Below, one piece after another: positions 1-6,342 of a stretch of 6,342 nt of DNA (the stretch's first letter is position 1; the number at the start of each line of letters is the position of its first letter). Source of the stretch: an uncultured Clostridia bacterium. Lineage in GTDB: Bacteria > Bacillota > Clostridia > Oscillospirales > Acutalibacteraceae. The position numbers and the translations under genes are program-made. The stretch spans positions 1 to 6,342 of the forward strand of contig CALCHE010000083.1 in NCBI GenBank assembly GCA_937901145.1, in the 5' to 3' direction. The notes beneath the pieces were generated by a model. The model was not told the DNA's origin. It was given only the letters and a program-made list of their open reading frames with translations, and made no database searches.

Positions 1-18
1 ACTTTTAACATTTTTATC

Positions 19-47
19 TTGAAATCCCTCTTATTCTATGTTATCAT
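19..47 (+). promoter_or_regulatory. Candidate sigma-A promoter of the SH3 membrane-protein gene
   Basis: A TTGAAA box (19-24) and a TATCAT box (42-47) are separated by exactly 17 nt. A TG at 39-40 gives an extended -10. Transcription would start near 54, leaving a leader of about 55 nt. The -10 is imperfect and the surroundings are very AT-rich, so a chance match is possible. No other regulatory structure is visible in bases 1-110. Confidence 0.5.
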
Positions 48-110
48 TATAAGTAAGAGTAAAAAGGAAAACTATAACTATAAAGAATACTAATAAACAG
101 GAGTGATACT

Positions 111-1649
111 ATGAAGTGCAGTTATTGCGGAAACGAACTTGAAAAAGGCGCTGATTTCTGTCCGGAGTGCGGTATGATTTTAGGCCTTAGCGAAAGCCGT
201 GAGGATGAAAAAAATAAAACAGAGGAACCTGAATTTGCTGTTCCTGAATATACACCTAATGTTTTCAAGGCTATAGATGTGGAAGAGGAGGAAGCAGATG
301 CCCCTGCTATGGAGCTGGAAAGTGACGGCGCAGAGGAAACTGTTCCCGTAACAGAAAATATACCCGAATATGTTTCTGAGGTTCCTGAGTATGCGCCTAC
401 AGAGTTTGAGGATATTTCCTCGCAGACTCAGCAGGAAGACGGAGTGGCTGAAGAAGCTGCTGAGGGTGCTGTTTCTGACGACGTAGCTGAGGATGAGCTC
501 GTGGCACCTGACTATGTTCCTGCTCCCGATCTCCCTGACGAGAATGACCTGGAAATCAGAGTCCCCGAGGAAAAAATTACATATCCCGAATATGAAAAGT
601 ATAAGAATTCTCAGGCAGAAAATGAAGTTATCAATCCCGTAGAGGAGGATTATGAGGAAGTAGGTTCGGATGATATTTATGTAGAACCCTCCAAAAAGAA
701 AAACGGTGCTCTTGCCGTATTCCTCATTATTGCAGTTATATGTGTTATCGTAGGCGGTGTTTACGCGGTGAAGAATATTATTCCTTCCACCGGTAACAGC
801 GATGAAACTACTACCACCGAAGCACAGCAGGCAGGTGCTGTTTCCGAGGAAGACAGCACAGAAGAGGACACCACCGAAGCTGAAACAGATACTACTGAGA
901 CTGAGGAAGACACCACAGAGGCTGAAGAAGATACTACGGAGACAGAAGAGGATACCACTCTCACTCTCACTGAGGAGCCTTCTGAGGAAGAAACAACCGC
1001 TGAAGATTTGACAGAGGAAGAAGAATCTGCTACAGCTACTACAGCTTCTACTACTGCAAGCAGACCCGCAACTACTACCAGACCTTCCACTACCAGGCCT
1101 TCTACAACGAGACCCTCCACTACCGCGCCTACTACCACTGATCCTTACGGCATCAATAAGGTAGAGGTTAAAAAGCCGGCAAGGATGAACTCAAAAACTT
1201 ATACTCTCTACTGTACTGCAGAGGGCGTAATTCTCCGAAGTGCACCCTCTAAAAATTCAGAAAGAGTCCTTTACCTTTCGAAGGGTGCTGACCTCACGGT
1301 TTATGCTAAGGAAAACGGCTACTATTATGTGAGAAGCAACCGCTACGGTGTGTTCGGCTGGGTAAGTGCTTCCTATACATCTGAAAGCAGACCTGAATCG
1401 GAAACCACAAAGGTTCATAATAATACGGTCGCTCCCGATAAAAAATACAATAAGACCGAAACCAAGATTACAGTAAACGGACTTAATCTTCGTAAGGGTC
1501 CCGGAACTGATTATGATGTTATCGTTCTTATTCCTAAGAATTATCCTGTAAAGGTAATCGGTTATAAGAACGGCGTGTCAGGCTGGGTTTATGTAACTGA
1601 TATGACCTACGGCCATTCCGGTTGGGTATCATCGGCTTATCTTAAATAA
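111..1649 (+). CDS. Membrane-anchored zinc-ribbon / dual SH3 domain protein
   Basis: This 512-residue single-pass membrane protein probably senses or binds the cell wall; no enzyme domain is visible. Residues 3-20 form a zinc ribbon with Cys pairs C3/C6 and C17/C20, as in the short zinc-ribbon domains at the start of many clostridial membrane proteins. Residues 25-190 are very acidic and carry P-[E/D]-Y motifs at 45, 85, 92, 133 and 159. A Lys-rich stretch (about 194-197) precedes a hydrophobic helix at 200-220, so by the positive-inside rule the zinc ribbon is cytoplasmic and the rest is outside. Residues 225-345 are a low-complexity Thr/Glu then Arg-Pro-Ser-Thr-Thr stalk, suited to crossing the wall. 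Two bacterial SH3 domains follow, at about 363-422 and 452-512, both ending in a GWV-S-x-Y strand; the second has the typical LNLRKGPG start. Such domains often bind peptidoglycan. The start is fixed by AGGAG at 99-103, 7 nt upstream. It is probably cotranscribed with the glycosidase 39 nt downstream. The architecture is clear, the biological role is not. Confidence 0.9.
   Translation: MKCSYCGNELEKGADFCPECGMILGLSESREDEKNKTEEPEFAVPEYTPNVFKAIDVEEEEADAPAMELESDGAEETVPVTENIPEYVSEVPEYAPTEFEDISSQTQQEDGVAEEAAEGAVSDDVAEDELVAPDYVPAPDLPDENDLEIRVPEEKITYPEYEKYKNSQAENEVINPVEEDYEEVGSDDIYVEPSKKKNGALAVFLIIAVICVIVGGVYAVKNIIPSTGNSDETTTTEAQQAGAVSEEDSTEEDTTEAETDTTETEEDTTEAEEDTTETEEDTTLTLTEEPSEEETTAEDLTEEEESATATTASTTASRPATTTRPSTTRPSTTRPSTTAPTTTDPYGINKVEVKKPARMNSKTYTLYCTAEGVILRSAPSKNSERVLYLSKGADLTVYAKENGYYYVRSNRYGVFGWVSASYTSESRPESETTKVHNNTVAPDKKYNKTETKITVNGLNLRKGPGTDYDVIVLIPKNYPVKVIGYKNGVSGWVYVTDMTYGHSGWVSSAYLK
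867..959 (+). repeat. In-frame 21-nt tandem repeat encoding D-T-T-E-x-E-x
   Basis: Four full 21-nt units (867-887, 888-908, 909-929, 930-950) and a partial fifth encode heptads DTTEAET, DTTETEE, DTTEAEE, DTTETEE and DTT (residues 253-283). The protein repeat is tighter than the DNA repeat because synonymous codons vary. That argues for an old or selected stalk rather than a freshly expanded tract. It makes the membrane-proximal stalk strongly negative and rich in Thr. Confidence 0.85.
1080..1124 (+). repeat. In-frame 15-nt tandem repeat encoding R-P-S-T-T
   Basis: Three units of 15 nt encode RPSTT at residues 324-338. They are flanked by degenerate versions, RPATTT before and APTTT after. 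The tract forms the outer part of the stalk next to the SH3 domains and resembles Pro/Thr linkers of clostridial surface proteins. The charge switches from acidic in the heptad tract to basic here. Confidence 0.8.
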
Positions 1650-1688
1650 TCAGTTATCATTAAAGTAAAAAAAGAGGAGAAAACAATT

Positions 1689-3446
1689 ATGATGACACTT
1701 AAAACACGCTGGGCTGACGAGGCTATGTGCGATTTACCCCTTCCTGAATATCCCCGTCCCCAGATGGTAAGAGAGAACTGGACAAACCTTAACGGTATGT
1801 TTGATTTCGCTGTCTGTGACGAAACTACAGAATGGTGCGAAGAATATACAGAACAGATAAGAGTTCCTTTCGCTGTGGAAAGCTGTCTTTCAGGCATCTG
1901 CAGAAGAATCAGCGCCAAGGACCGTCTCTGGTACCGTAAAAAGTTCACAGCAGATATGACGAAGAAAACTCTTCTTCATTTCGGTGCTGTTGACTGGGAA
2001 TGCACAGTTTTCGTAAACGGTAAGGAAATCGGTTCTCATACAGGCGGCTACTGTCCCTTTACTCTTGACATCACCGCTGCTCTCAAAGAGGGTGATAACG
2101 AGCTTGTTGTGAAGGTTTATGACCCTACTGATGAAGGATGGCAGAACAGAGGTAAGCAGGCGAGTGAATCTCACGGCTTCTGGTATACATCCACCTCAGG
2201 TATATGGCAGACTGTATGGCTCGAAAGTGTAAGTCAGAATTACATCAGAAATTATAAGCTCACTCCCGATATCGATAAGAGTATTATAAATATTAAAACC
2301 GATGTCTGCGGCAAGGGTGACCTTTACCTTAAAATATATGACGGTGAGACTCTCGTAGCTGAAAAGGCTGTTTCTGCCGATGACTGTGCAGAGATTCCCG
2401 AAGCAAAGCTCTGGAGCCCCGAAGAGCCGAATCTTTATGATTTTGTTCTCGAACTCAGAAACGGTGATGTGGCAGAGGACAGCGTAAAAGGCTACTTTGC
2501 TATGAGAAAGTTCAGCATCGGTGAATACGAGGGCTATAACAGACTCTTCCTTAATAATAAGCCTTATTTCCAGAGAGGTCTTCTCGATCAGGGCTACTGG
2601 AGCGACGGTGGTCTTACACCTCCTACAGATGAGGCTATGATTTATGACATACAGGTTATGAAGGATTTAGGCTTCAATATGCTTCGTAAGCATATTAAGG
2701 TAGAGCCCGCAAGATGGTATTACCACTGTGATAGAATCGGTATGCTCGTATGGCAGGATATGGTTTCGGGCGGTAAGGCTCTCAATACCTTCCATGCAGG
2801 TGTTCTTCCCAATGTGCAGGGCGTACTCAATCCTATCATTAACCTCACCAAAAAGGACAACGCTTATGCGACCTTCAACCGTGACAGAATCGAATGGAGA
2901 CAGCAGTTTGAGGATGAGCTTTTCGAAATGATTGACTCTCTTTATAACTATCCCTCCATCTGCTGCTGGGTACCCTTCAATGAAGGATGGGGTCAGTTCG
3001 ATGCCAAAAGAATCGGTGATGCCGTAAAAGCTTATGATCCCTCCCGTTATGTCGACCATGCCAGCGGCTGGTATGATCAGAAGGGATGCGACTTCAGAAG
3101 TATGCACAAATACATCCTTCCCGTAATTCTTCCTAAGTATGACGGCAGACCCATCGTACTGAGTGAATACGGCGGATACAGTAATAAGATTCCCAATCAC
3201 GTATGGAACTGGGAAAAGAGCTTCGGTTATCAGATGTATAAGGATAAGGATTCTCTTACAGCTGCATATAAAAAGCTCCATGAAAAGCAGATTATTCCTC
3301 AGATTAAAAAGGGACTTTCTGCTACAGTTTACACTCAGGTTTCCGACGTTGAGTTTGAGGTGAACGGTATGCTTTCCTATGACAGAGAGCTTATCAAGCT
3401 TCACGAAGACGTTGTAAAAGAAATCAACGAAAAGATGACTTATTAA
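1689..3446 (+). CDS. Glycoside hydrolase family 2 protein (beta-galactosidase/glucuronidase-like)
   Basis: This 585-residue retaining glycosidase should remove a terminal beta-linked sugar from oligosaccharides or glycosides; the exact sugar cannot be read from the sequence. The N-terminal jelly-roll sugar-binding domain (about 25-182) carries typical family features such as VPFAVES, VFVNGKEIG and SGIWQTVWLE (171-179). An immunoglobulin-like sandwich follows (about 183-275), then a TIM barrel (about 280-575). Within the barrel are GFNMLRKH around R333, W343 in the ARWYYHCDRIG motif, the acid/base E432 in FNEGWG, and the nucleophile E493 in LSEYGG. It lacks the extra C-terminal domains of long LacZ enzymes. 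There is no signal peptide or membrane segment, so it is cytoplasmic and needs imported substrate, yet no transporter lies in the window. AGGAG at 1675-1679 favours the ATG at 1689 over the one at 1692. It is probably cotranscribed with the upstream SH3 protein gene. The family call is firm and the substrate open. Confidence 0.94.
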   Translation: MMTLKTRWADEAMCDLPLPEYPRPQMVRENWTNLNGMFDFAVCDETTEWCEEYTEQIRVPFAVESCLSGICRRISAKDRLWYRKKFTADMTKKTLLHFGAVDWECTVFVNGKEIGSHTGGYCPFTLDITAALKEGDNELVVKVYDPTDEGWQNRGKQASESHGFWYTSTSGIWQTVWLESVSQNYIRNYKLTPDIDKSIINIKTDVCGKGDLYLKIYDGETLVAEKAVSADDCAEIPEAKLWSPEEPNLYDFVLELRNGDVAEDSVKGYFAMRKFSIGEYEGYNRLFLNNKPYFQRGLLDQGYWSDGGLTPPTDEAMIYDIQVMKDLGFNMLRKHIKVEPARWYYHCDRIGMLVWQDMVSGGKALNTFHAGVLPNVQGVLNPIINLTKKDNAYATFNRDRIEWRQQFEDELFEMIDSLYNYPSICCWVPFNEGWGQFDAKRIGDAVKAYDPSRYVDHASGWYDQKGCDFRSMHKYILPVILPKYDGRPIVLSEYGGYSNKIPNHVWNWEKSFGYQMYKDKDSLTAAYKKLHEKQIIPQIKKGLSATVYTQVSDVEFEVNGMLSYDRELIKLHEDVVKEINEKMTY

Positions 3447-3454
3447 TTCAAAAG

Positions 3455-3484
3455 GCGCTGACCCTTTCCCGGGTTGGCGCTCTT
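3455..3484 (+). terminator. Probable intrinsic terminator after the glycosidase gene
   Basis: Bases 3455-3464 pair with 3471-3480 in a 10-bp stem (eight Watson-Crick and two G-U pairs) around the 6-nt loop TTTCCC, followed by the short tract TCTTT. It lies 8 nt past the stop codon. The U-tract is weak, so read-through into the regulator gene, whose start is only 18 nt further on, is plausible. Confidence 0.65.
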
Positions 3485-3502
3485 TAGTAAAGCGGGGATA
3501 AT

Positions 3503-4504
3503 ATGAAGGATAAAGGATATACCAAACTTAAGCTTTTATACATAAAGGATTATCTGGAAAAAAACAGTGATGAGGAGCACCCTGTAAGCGTAGAAATTCT
3601 GACTGATATGCTCGAAGAGAAGGGTATAACCTGTGAGAGAAAATCTGTTTACAGTGATGTAAAAGCACTCAAAGAATACGGAGTGGATATCGCAACGGTC
3701 AAAAAACCTTTTACCGGATATGCGGTTCTGGCACGGGATTTTGAACTGCCCGAAATCAGGCTTCTTATCGATGCTGTTCAGGCGGCGGACTTTATTTCAC
3801 CTAAAAAGAGCAGAGAGCTTATCGATAAAATGGGTACACTCTGCAGTTCTTTTCAGAGTAAGGCTTTGCAGAAGCAGGTATATATTGACCACAGGGTAAA
3901 GTGTGCCAACGAAGAGATATACTACAATATAGATGTGGTTAGCCGTGCCATTCAGCAGAAAAAGAAAATCAGCTTCATTTATTACAAAAGAAAGCTTAAG
4001 GACGGCGAAAAGGTTATCGTAAGCGATGAAAAGGAGTTCACCGTAAGTCCTTATGCGCTGATATGGAGTAATGACCACTACTATCTTGTCTCGAATAATG
4101 AAAAATACGACAACCTTATGCACACCCGTATTGACCGTATGAAAAAGGTTAATATAACAGCGGATCAGGCGAGAGATTTTTCCGAGGTTTCCGAGTATAA
4201 GAACTACTTCGATGTGGCTGATTATTCGTCAAAAAGCTTCAATATGTACAGCGGTGACACGCAGAGACTGGTTATTTCCTGTGATAACTCTATCTTAGAG
4301 GAAATCATCGACCGATTCGGCGATGAGGGCATAAGAGCAGATAAGGATGAATCAAGATTTATTCTTTCCTCCCGCTGTGTGGTAAGTGAAGGTCTCGCTT
4401 CCTGGATAATGCAGTTCGGAAACAAGATAAGAGTTATGGAGCCGCAGGTGCTTTGTCAGGAGATTAAAAGTAAGGCTGAGGAAATTCTTCGCAGTTATGA
4501 ATGA
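3503..4504 (+). CDS. WYL-domain transcriptional regulator with N-terminal winged helix
   Basis: This 333-residue DNA-binding regulator probably responds to a small ligand through its WYL domain. Residues about 5-62 form a winged helix-turn-helix (SVEILTDMLEEKG, then the recognition region ERKSVYSDVKALKEYG). A linker helix region leads to the WYL domain at about 148-218, with the core SPYALIWSNDHYYLV (182-196), where HYYL takes the place of the name-giving W-Y-L, and HTRIDRM (207-213), whose Arg is conserved in the family. Residues about 225-333 match the usual C-terminal extension (WCX-like), ending in a helix. The length is normal for the family. The ribosome site is poor (GGGG at 3494-3497, about 5 nt from ATG), suggesting low expression. 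It follows the glycosidase gene by 56 nt with a hairpin between, so it may regulate that pair, itself, or distant genes. The ligand is unknown. No clear promoter of its own was found. Confidence 0.9.
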   Translation: MKDKGYTKLKLLYIKDYLEKNSDEEHPVSVEILTDMLEEKGITCERKSVYSDVKALKEYGVDIATVKKPFTGYAVLARDFELPEIRLLIDAVQAADFISPKKSRELIDKMGTLCSSFQSKALQKQVYIDHRVKCANEEIYYNIDVVSRAIQQKKKISFIYYKRKLKDGEKVIVSDEKEFTVSPYALIWSNDHYYLVSNNEKYDNLMHTRIDRMKKVNITADQARDFSEVSEYKNYFDVADYSSKSFNMYSGDTQRLVISCDNSILEEIIDRFGDEGIRADKDESRFILSSRCVVSEGLASWIMQFGNKIRVMEPQVLCQEIKSKAEEILRSYE

Positions 4505-4510
4505 AATCAG

Positions 4511-4546
4511 AGATGCTTTTCGGTTTTATGAAAGGCATCTTTTATT
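4511..4546 (+). terminator. Intrinsic terminator after the WYL regulator
   Basis: AGATGCTTTTC (4511-4521) pairs with GAAAGGCATCT (4530-4540) in an 11-bp stem with a single G-U pair, an 8-nt loop, and the T-rich tract TTTTATT at its end. It starts 6 nt after the stop codon. This separates the regulator from the dehydrogenase gene. Confidence 0.85.
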
Positions 4547-4559
4547 AGATTTATTTAAA

Positions 4560-4585
4560 TTGTCTTAAAGTTTATTAATTATAAT
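4560..4585 (+). promoter_or_regulatory. Possible promoter of the dehydrogenase gene
   Basis: A perfect TATAAT (4580-4585) lies in the AT-rich gap after the terminator. The best -35-like element, TTGTCT at 4560-4565, is only 14 nt away, which is short, and no well-spaced alternative stands out. Another weak option is TATAAA at 4608-4613, but it would leave almost no leader before the ribosome site at 4623. A promoter somewhere here is expected because of the upstream terminator. Confidence 0.4.
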
Positions 4586-4636
4586 GAAAATGTAAAGTGT
4601 TTTATGATATAAAGAAGATGAAAAGGAAGTGATAAT

Positions 4637-6145
4637 ATGAAGAAGACAGTATTTCTTACGGGTGCTACGGGAAATATGGGCTTCGCAGGCTTCAAAGAGC
4701 TTTATGAAAGAAAGCATATGTATAACATAGTTCTGCTCGTTTTCGAGGGAGAAAGCAAAGAAAACCTGAAAAAGCTTGAGCCTTATGCAGAGGATCCTGC
4801 TGTAAAAATCGTTTACGGAGACCTTGTAAACTATAATGATGTTCTGCGCTGTGTGGAGGGCTGTGATATAGTTCTTCATATAGGCGGAATGGTTTCACCT
4901 GCAGCGGACTACTTCCCGAAAAAGACTATGGAAGTCAATGTCAAAGCTATGGAAAATATCGTCAGGGCGGTCAAGGCACAGAAAAATGCCGATAGTATAA
5001 AGGTGGTTTACATAGGTACTGTAGCACAGACAGGGGACAGAAACATTCCTACTCATTGGGGCAGGACAGGTGATCCGATACAGATAAGTGTTTACGACCA
5101 CTACGCTCTGAGTAAAACTATTGCTGAAAGAATTCTTGCCGAGTCGGGGCTTAAGTACTGGGTATCTCTCCGACAGACGGGTATTCTCTATCCCGATATA
5201 CTCAAGAATATGGATCCCATTATGTTCCATGTTCCTATTAACGGTGTGCTGGAATGGGTTACGGTAGAGGACAGCGGGAGACTGTGCGCCAAGGTCTGTA
5301 ACGATAAAATTCCCGAGGACTTCTGGAGAAGATTTTATAACATCAGCTCTGGCCCCGATTACCGTATAACCAATTACGAATTCGAGGTTATGCTTCTCAA
5401 TGCCATAGGTATGGCGGGTAAAGATATACCGAAAAAGCTCTTTCAGCCAAACTGGTTCATTCTGCAGAATTTTCACGGTCAGTGGTATACGGATGCGGAT
5501 GTGCTGGAGAATTATCTGCATTTCCGCCTCAATGTGCCGCTTAAGGATTATTTCAGAAAGCTTGCAGCCAAAGCTCCGGGGTTTTACAAGCTTTCAGCTG
5601 TGGCACCGCCTGAGGTGCTGAAAAAGAATATGATGCAGCCGCTGGCAAATACGCCACTGTACGGAACACAGGCCTGGACGGCAAACGGTATAAAGGACAG
5701 AATAACAGCCTTTTACGGCTCTTTGGAAAAATACAGGGCTATACCTGAAAGGTGGGAGGATTTCGAGATAATAATTCCCGATAAGGAGGATAAAAAATAT
5801 CTTGACCACGGTTACGACGAAACCAAAGATTTCCACTCGCTTAAAATATCCGATATGAAAAAGGCGGCAGCCTTCAGAGGCGGAAAGTGTCTCAGCTTCA
5901 AAATGGGAGCAGATATGTATTCACCGCTCGAATGGAAGTGTGCCCACGGTCATAAGTTCCGTATGTCTCCTAATCTGGTGCTCAGGGGAGGTCACTGGTG
6001 CCCCGAATGTATGCCTATTCCCTGGCGCTACGATGAGATAGCAAAAAAGAATCCCTTCTTCGCACAGGTGTGGTATTCCCACCACGATAAGGATGAAAAC
6101 AATGTCTATACCGAGGATATTTATTACGCTTACGAAAAAGGTTAA
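4637..6145 (+). CDS. NAD(P)-dependent epimerase/dehydratase fused to a treble-clef zinc finger
   Basis: This 502-residue protein joins an extended short-chain dehydrogenase to a zinc-finger tail. Residues 1-about 325 are the Rossmann part. TGATGNMG (8-15) is the dinucleotide-binding glycine motif, GDLVNYNDV the acidic cofactor-side loop, and VLHIGGMVSP the usual strand-4 region. T128 or T132 in YIGTVAQT may be the active-site hydroxyl, and Y156-x3-K160 is the catalytic pair. The family acts on nucleotide sugars, steroid-like or phenolic substrates; this substrate cannot be inferred. Residues about 410-460 have GGKCLS (C418), then WKCAHGHKF (C435, H437, H439), then WCPEC (C455, C458), a Cx3H...CxxC treble-clef pattern known from zinc-ribbon modules of nuclease-associated and hypothetical proteins. 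A region at about 330-410 of no recognised fold lies between. There is no signal peptide or membrane helix, so it is cytoplasmic. AAGGAAGTG (4623-4631) supports the start. It appears monocistronic. The reading frame is continuous, so the fusion is not caused by a frameshift inside the window. Confidence 0.88.
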   Translation: MKKTVFLTGATGNMGFAGFKELYERKHMYNIVLLVFEGESKENLKKLEPYAEDPAVKIVYGDLVNYNDVLRCVEGCDIVLHIGGMVSPAADYFPKKTMEVNVKAMENIVRAVKAQKNADSIKVVYIGTVAQTGDRNIPTHWGRTGDPIQISVYDHYALSKTIAERILAESGLKYWVSLRQTGILYPDILKNMDPIMFHVPINGVLEWVTVEDSGRLCAKVCNDKIPEDFWRRFYNISSGPDYRITNYEFEVMLLNAIGMAGKDIPKKLFQPNWFILQNFHGQWYTDADVLENYLHFRLNVPLKDYFRKLAAKAPGFYKLSAVAPPEVLKKNMMQPLANTPLYGTQAWTANGIKDRITAFYGSLEKYRAIPERWEDFEIIIPDKEDKKYLDHGYDETKDFHSLKISDMKKAAAFRGGKCLSFKMGADMYSPLEWKCAHGHKFRMSPNLVLRGGHWCPECMPIPWRYDEIAKKNPFFAQVWYSHHDKDENNVYTEDIYYAYEKG

Positions 6146-6174
6146 AAACATCTTAAAAAACTTTCATAAAATTA

Positions 6175-6203
6175 TTGACAAAGATTGACTCTTATGCTAT
6201 ACT
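6175..6203 (+). promoter_or_regulatory. Strong sigma-A promoter of the rplU operon
   Basis: A perfect -35 TTGACA (6175-6180) and -10 TATACT (6198-6203) are separated by 17 nt, with TG at 6195-6196 giving an extended -10. Transcription should start near 6210, just before the structured leader. No terminator hairpin is visible between the dehydrogenase stop and this promoter, so read-through from upstream is possible. Confidence 0.92.
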
Positions 6204-6210
6204 CATTCAT

Positions 6211-6281
6211 ACCGCATATTACGGGCGGCGTATTTCTGTGCGCCATAAAGATTTAATCTGCCCCAAAGTAGCGAGTCCATA
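6211..6281 (+). promoter_or_regulatory. Ribosomal protein L21 leader RNA
   Basis: The 5' untranslated region of rplU folds into a three-way junction. Bases 6223-6226 (GGGC) pair with 6260-6263 (GCCC). Inside lie one hairpin, 6227-6232 with 6239-6244 (GGCGTA / TGCGCC), and a second, 6249-6252 with 6256-6259 (AGAT / ATCT, 3-nt loop). An unpaired tail (CAAAGTAGCGAGTCC) precedes the ribosome site. Its position and layout fit the L21 leader known upstream of rplU in Firmicutes, thought to mediate feedback by a ribosomal protein of the operon. The identification comes from position and pairing, not a covariance search. Confidence 0.8.
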
Positions 6282-6301
6282 ATAAAGGAAGGAAAGAAAC
6301 T

Positions 6302-6342
6302 ATGTACGCAATTATCGAAACAGGCGGCAAGCAGTATAAGGT
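6302..6342 (+). CDS. rplU: 50S ribosomal protein L21, N-terminal fragment (cut by window edge)
   Basis: Only 13 codons are present (MYAIIETGGKQYK), but this is the highly conserved N-terminus of bacterial L21, a protein of the large ribosomal subunit that binds 23S rRNA. The start is supported by a purine-rich AAAGGAAGGA ribosome site (6284-6293), about 8 nt upstream. The strong promoter and L21 leader agree with the identification. In Firmicutes rplU usually heads an operon with a small cysteine protease gene (ysxB/prp) and rpmA (L27), which would lie beyond the window. The truncation is due to the window end. Confidence 0.96.
   Translation, partial: MYAIIETGGKQYK

Noticed and set aside
867..1124. 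Repeats considered as a CRISPR array
   Set aside because: The repeats are short, contiguous, in frame and without unique spacers; they encode a protein stalk.
761..1138. 125-codon open frame on the - strand, rich in Val and Ser
   Set aside because: It is the mirror of the Thr/Glu repeat codons of the SH3 protein; it is low complexity, resembles no protein, and has no independent support.
1650..1688. Terminator between the SH3 protein and glycosidase genes
   Set aside because: No stable inverted repeat is present; the gap mainly holds the ribosome binding site, which favours cotranscription.
2667..3404. 245-codon open frame on the - strand inside the glycosidase gene
   Set aside because: The overlapping + strand gene has intact GH2 motifs across the same bases; the antisense product shows no recognisable domain.
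4895..5521. 208-codon open frame on the - strand inside the dehydrogenase gene
   Set aside because: It is opposite a clearly coding Rossmann domain and shows no family features.
6146..6174. Terminator after the dehydrogenase gene
   Set aside because: The segment is A/T-rich but I find no GC-containing stem followed by a T-run before the rplU promoter.

Overview
The window looks like chromosomal DNA of a low-to-moderate GC Gram-positive anaerobe, most likely a clostridial gut or rumen bacterium of the Ruminococcus/Oscillospiraceae type. This rests on strong AGGAG-type ribosome binding sites, consensus sigma-A promoters, a firmicute-style L21 leader, a Thr/Glu/Pro-rich extracellular stalk, and protein sequences resembling clostridial families. 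The assignment is inferred from sequence style, not from a search. All genes lie on the + strand.

Layout: (1) 111-1649 encodes a membrane protein with an N-terminal four-Cys zinc ribbon, an acidic cytoplasmic region with repeated P-[E/D]-Y motifs, one transmembrane helix, a repetitive Thr/Glu then Arg/Pro/Ser/Thr stalk, and two C-terminal bacterial SH3 domains. (2) 1689-3446 follows after 39 nt without a terminator and encodes a cytoplasmic family 2 glycoside hydrolase with both catalytic glutamates. A hairpin terminator at 3455-3484 closes this pair. (3) 3503-4504 encodes a winged-helix/WYL-domain transcription regulator, followed by a good intrinsic terminator at 4511-4546. (4) 4637-6145 encodes an NAD(P)-dependent short-chain dehydrogenase/epimerase fused to a C-terminal treble-clef zinc-finger module. 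(5) 6302 to the window edge is the start of rplU (ribosomal protein L21), preceded by a near-perfect extended -10 promoter and a structured L21 autoregulatory leader.

The first three genes may form a small functional group: surface protein, intracellular glycosidase and local regulator. Only proximity supports this, and the terminator before the regulator argues for at least partly separate expression. The dehydrogenase is probably its own unit, and the L21 operon is housekeeping. I see no mobile element, CRISPR array, tRNA, rRNA or defence system. The most unusual items are the dehydrogenase/zinc-finger fusion and the inside-zinc-ribbon, outside-SH3 membrane protein.
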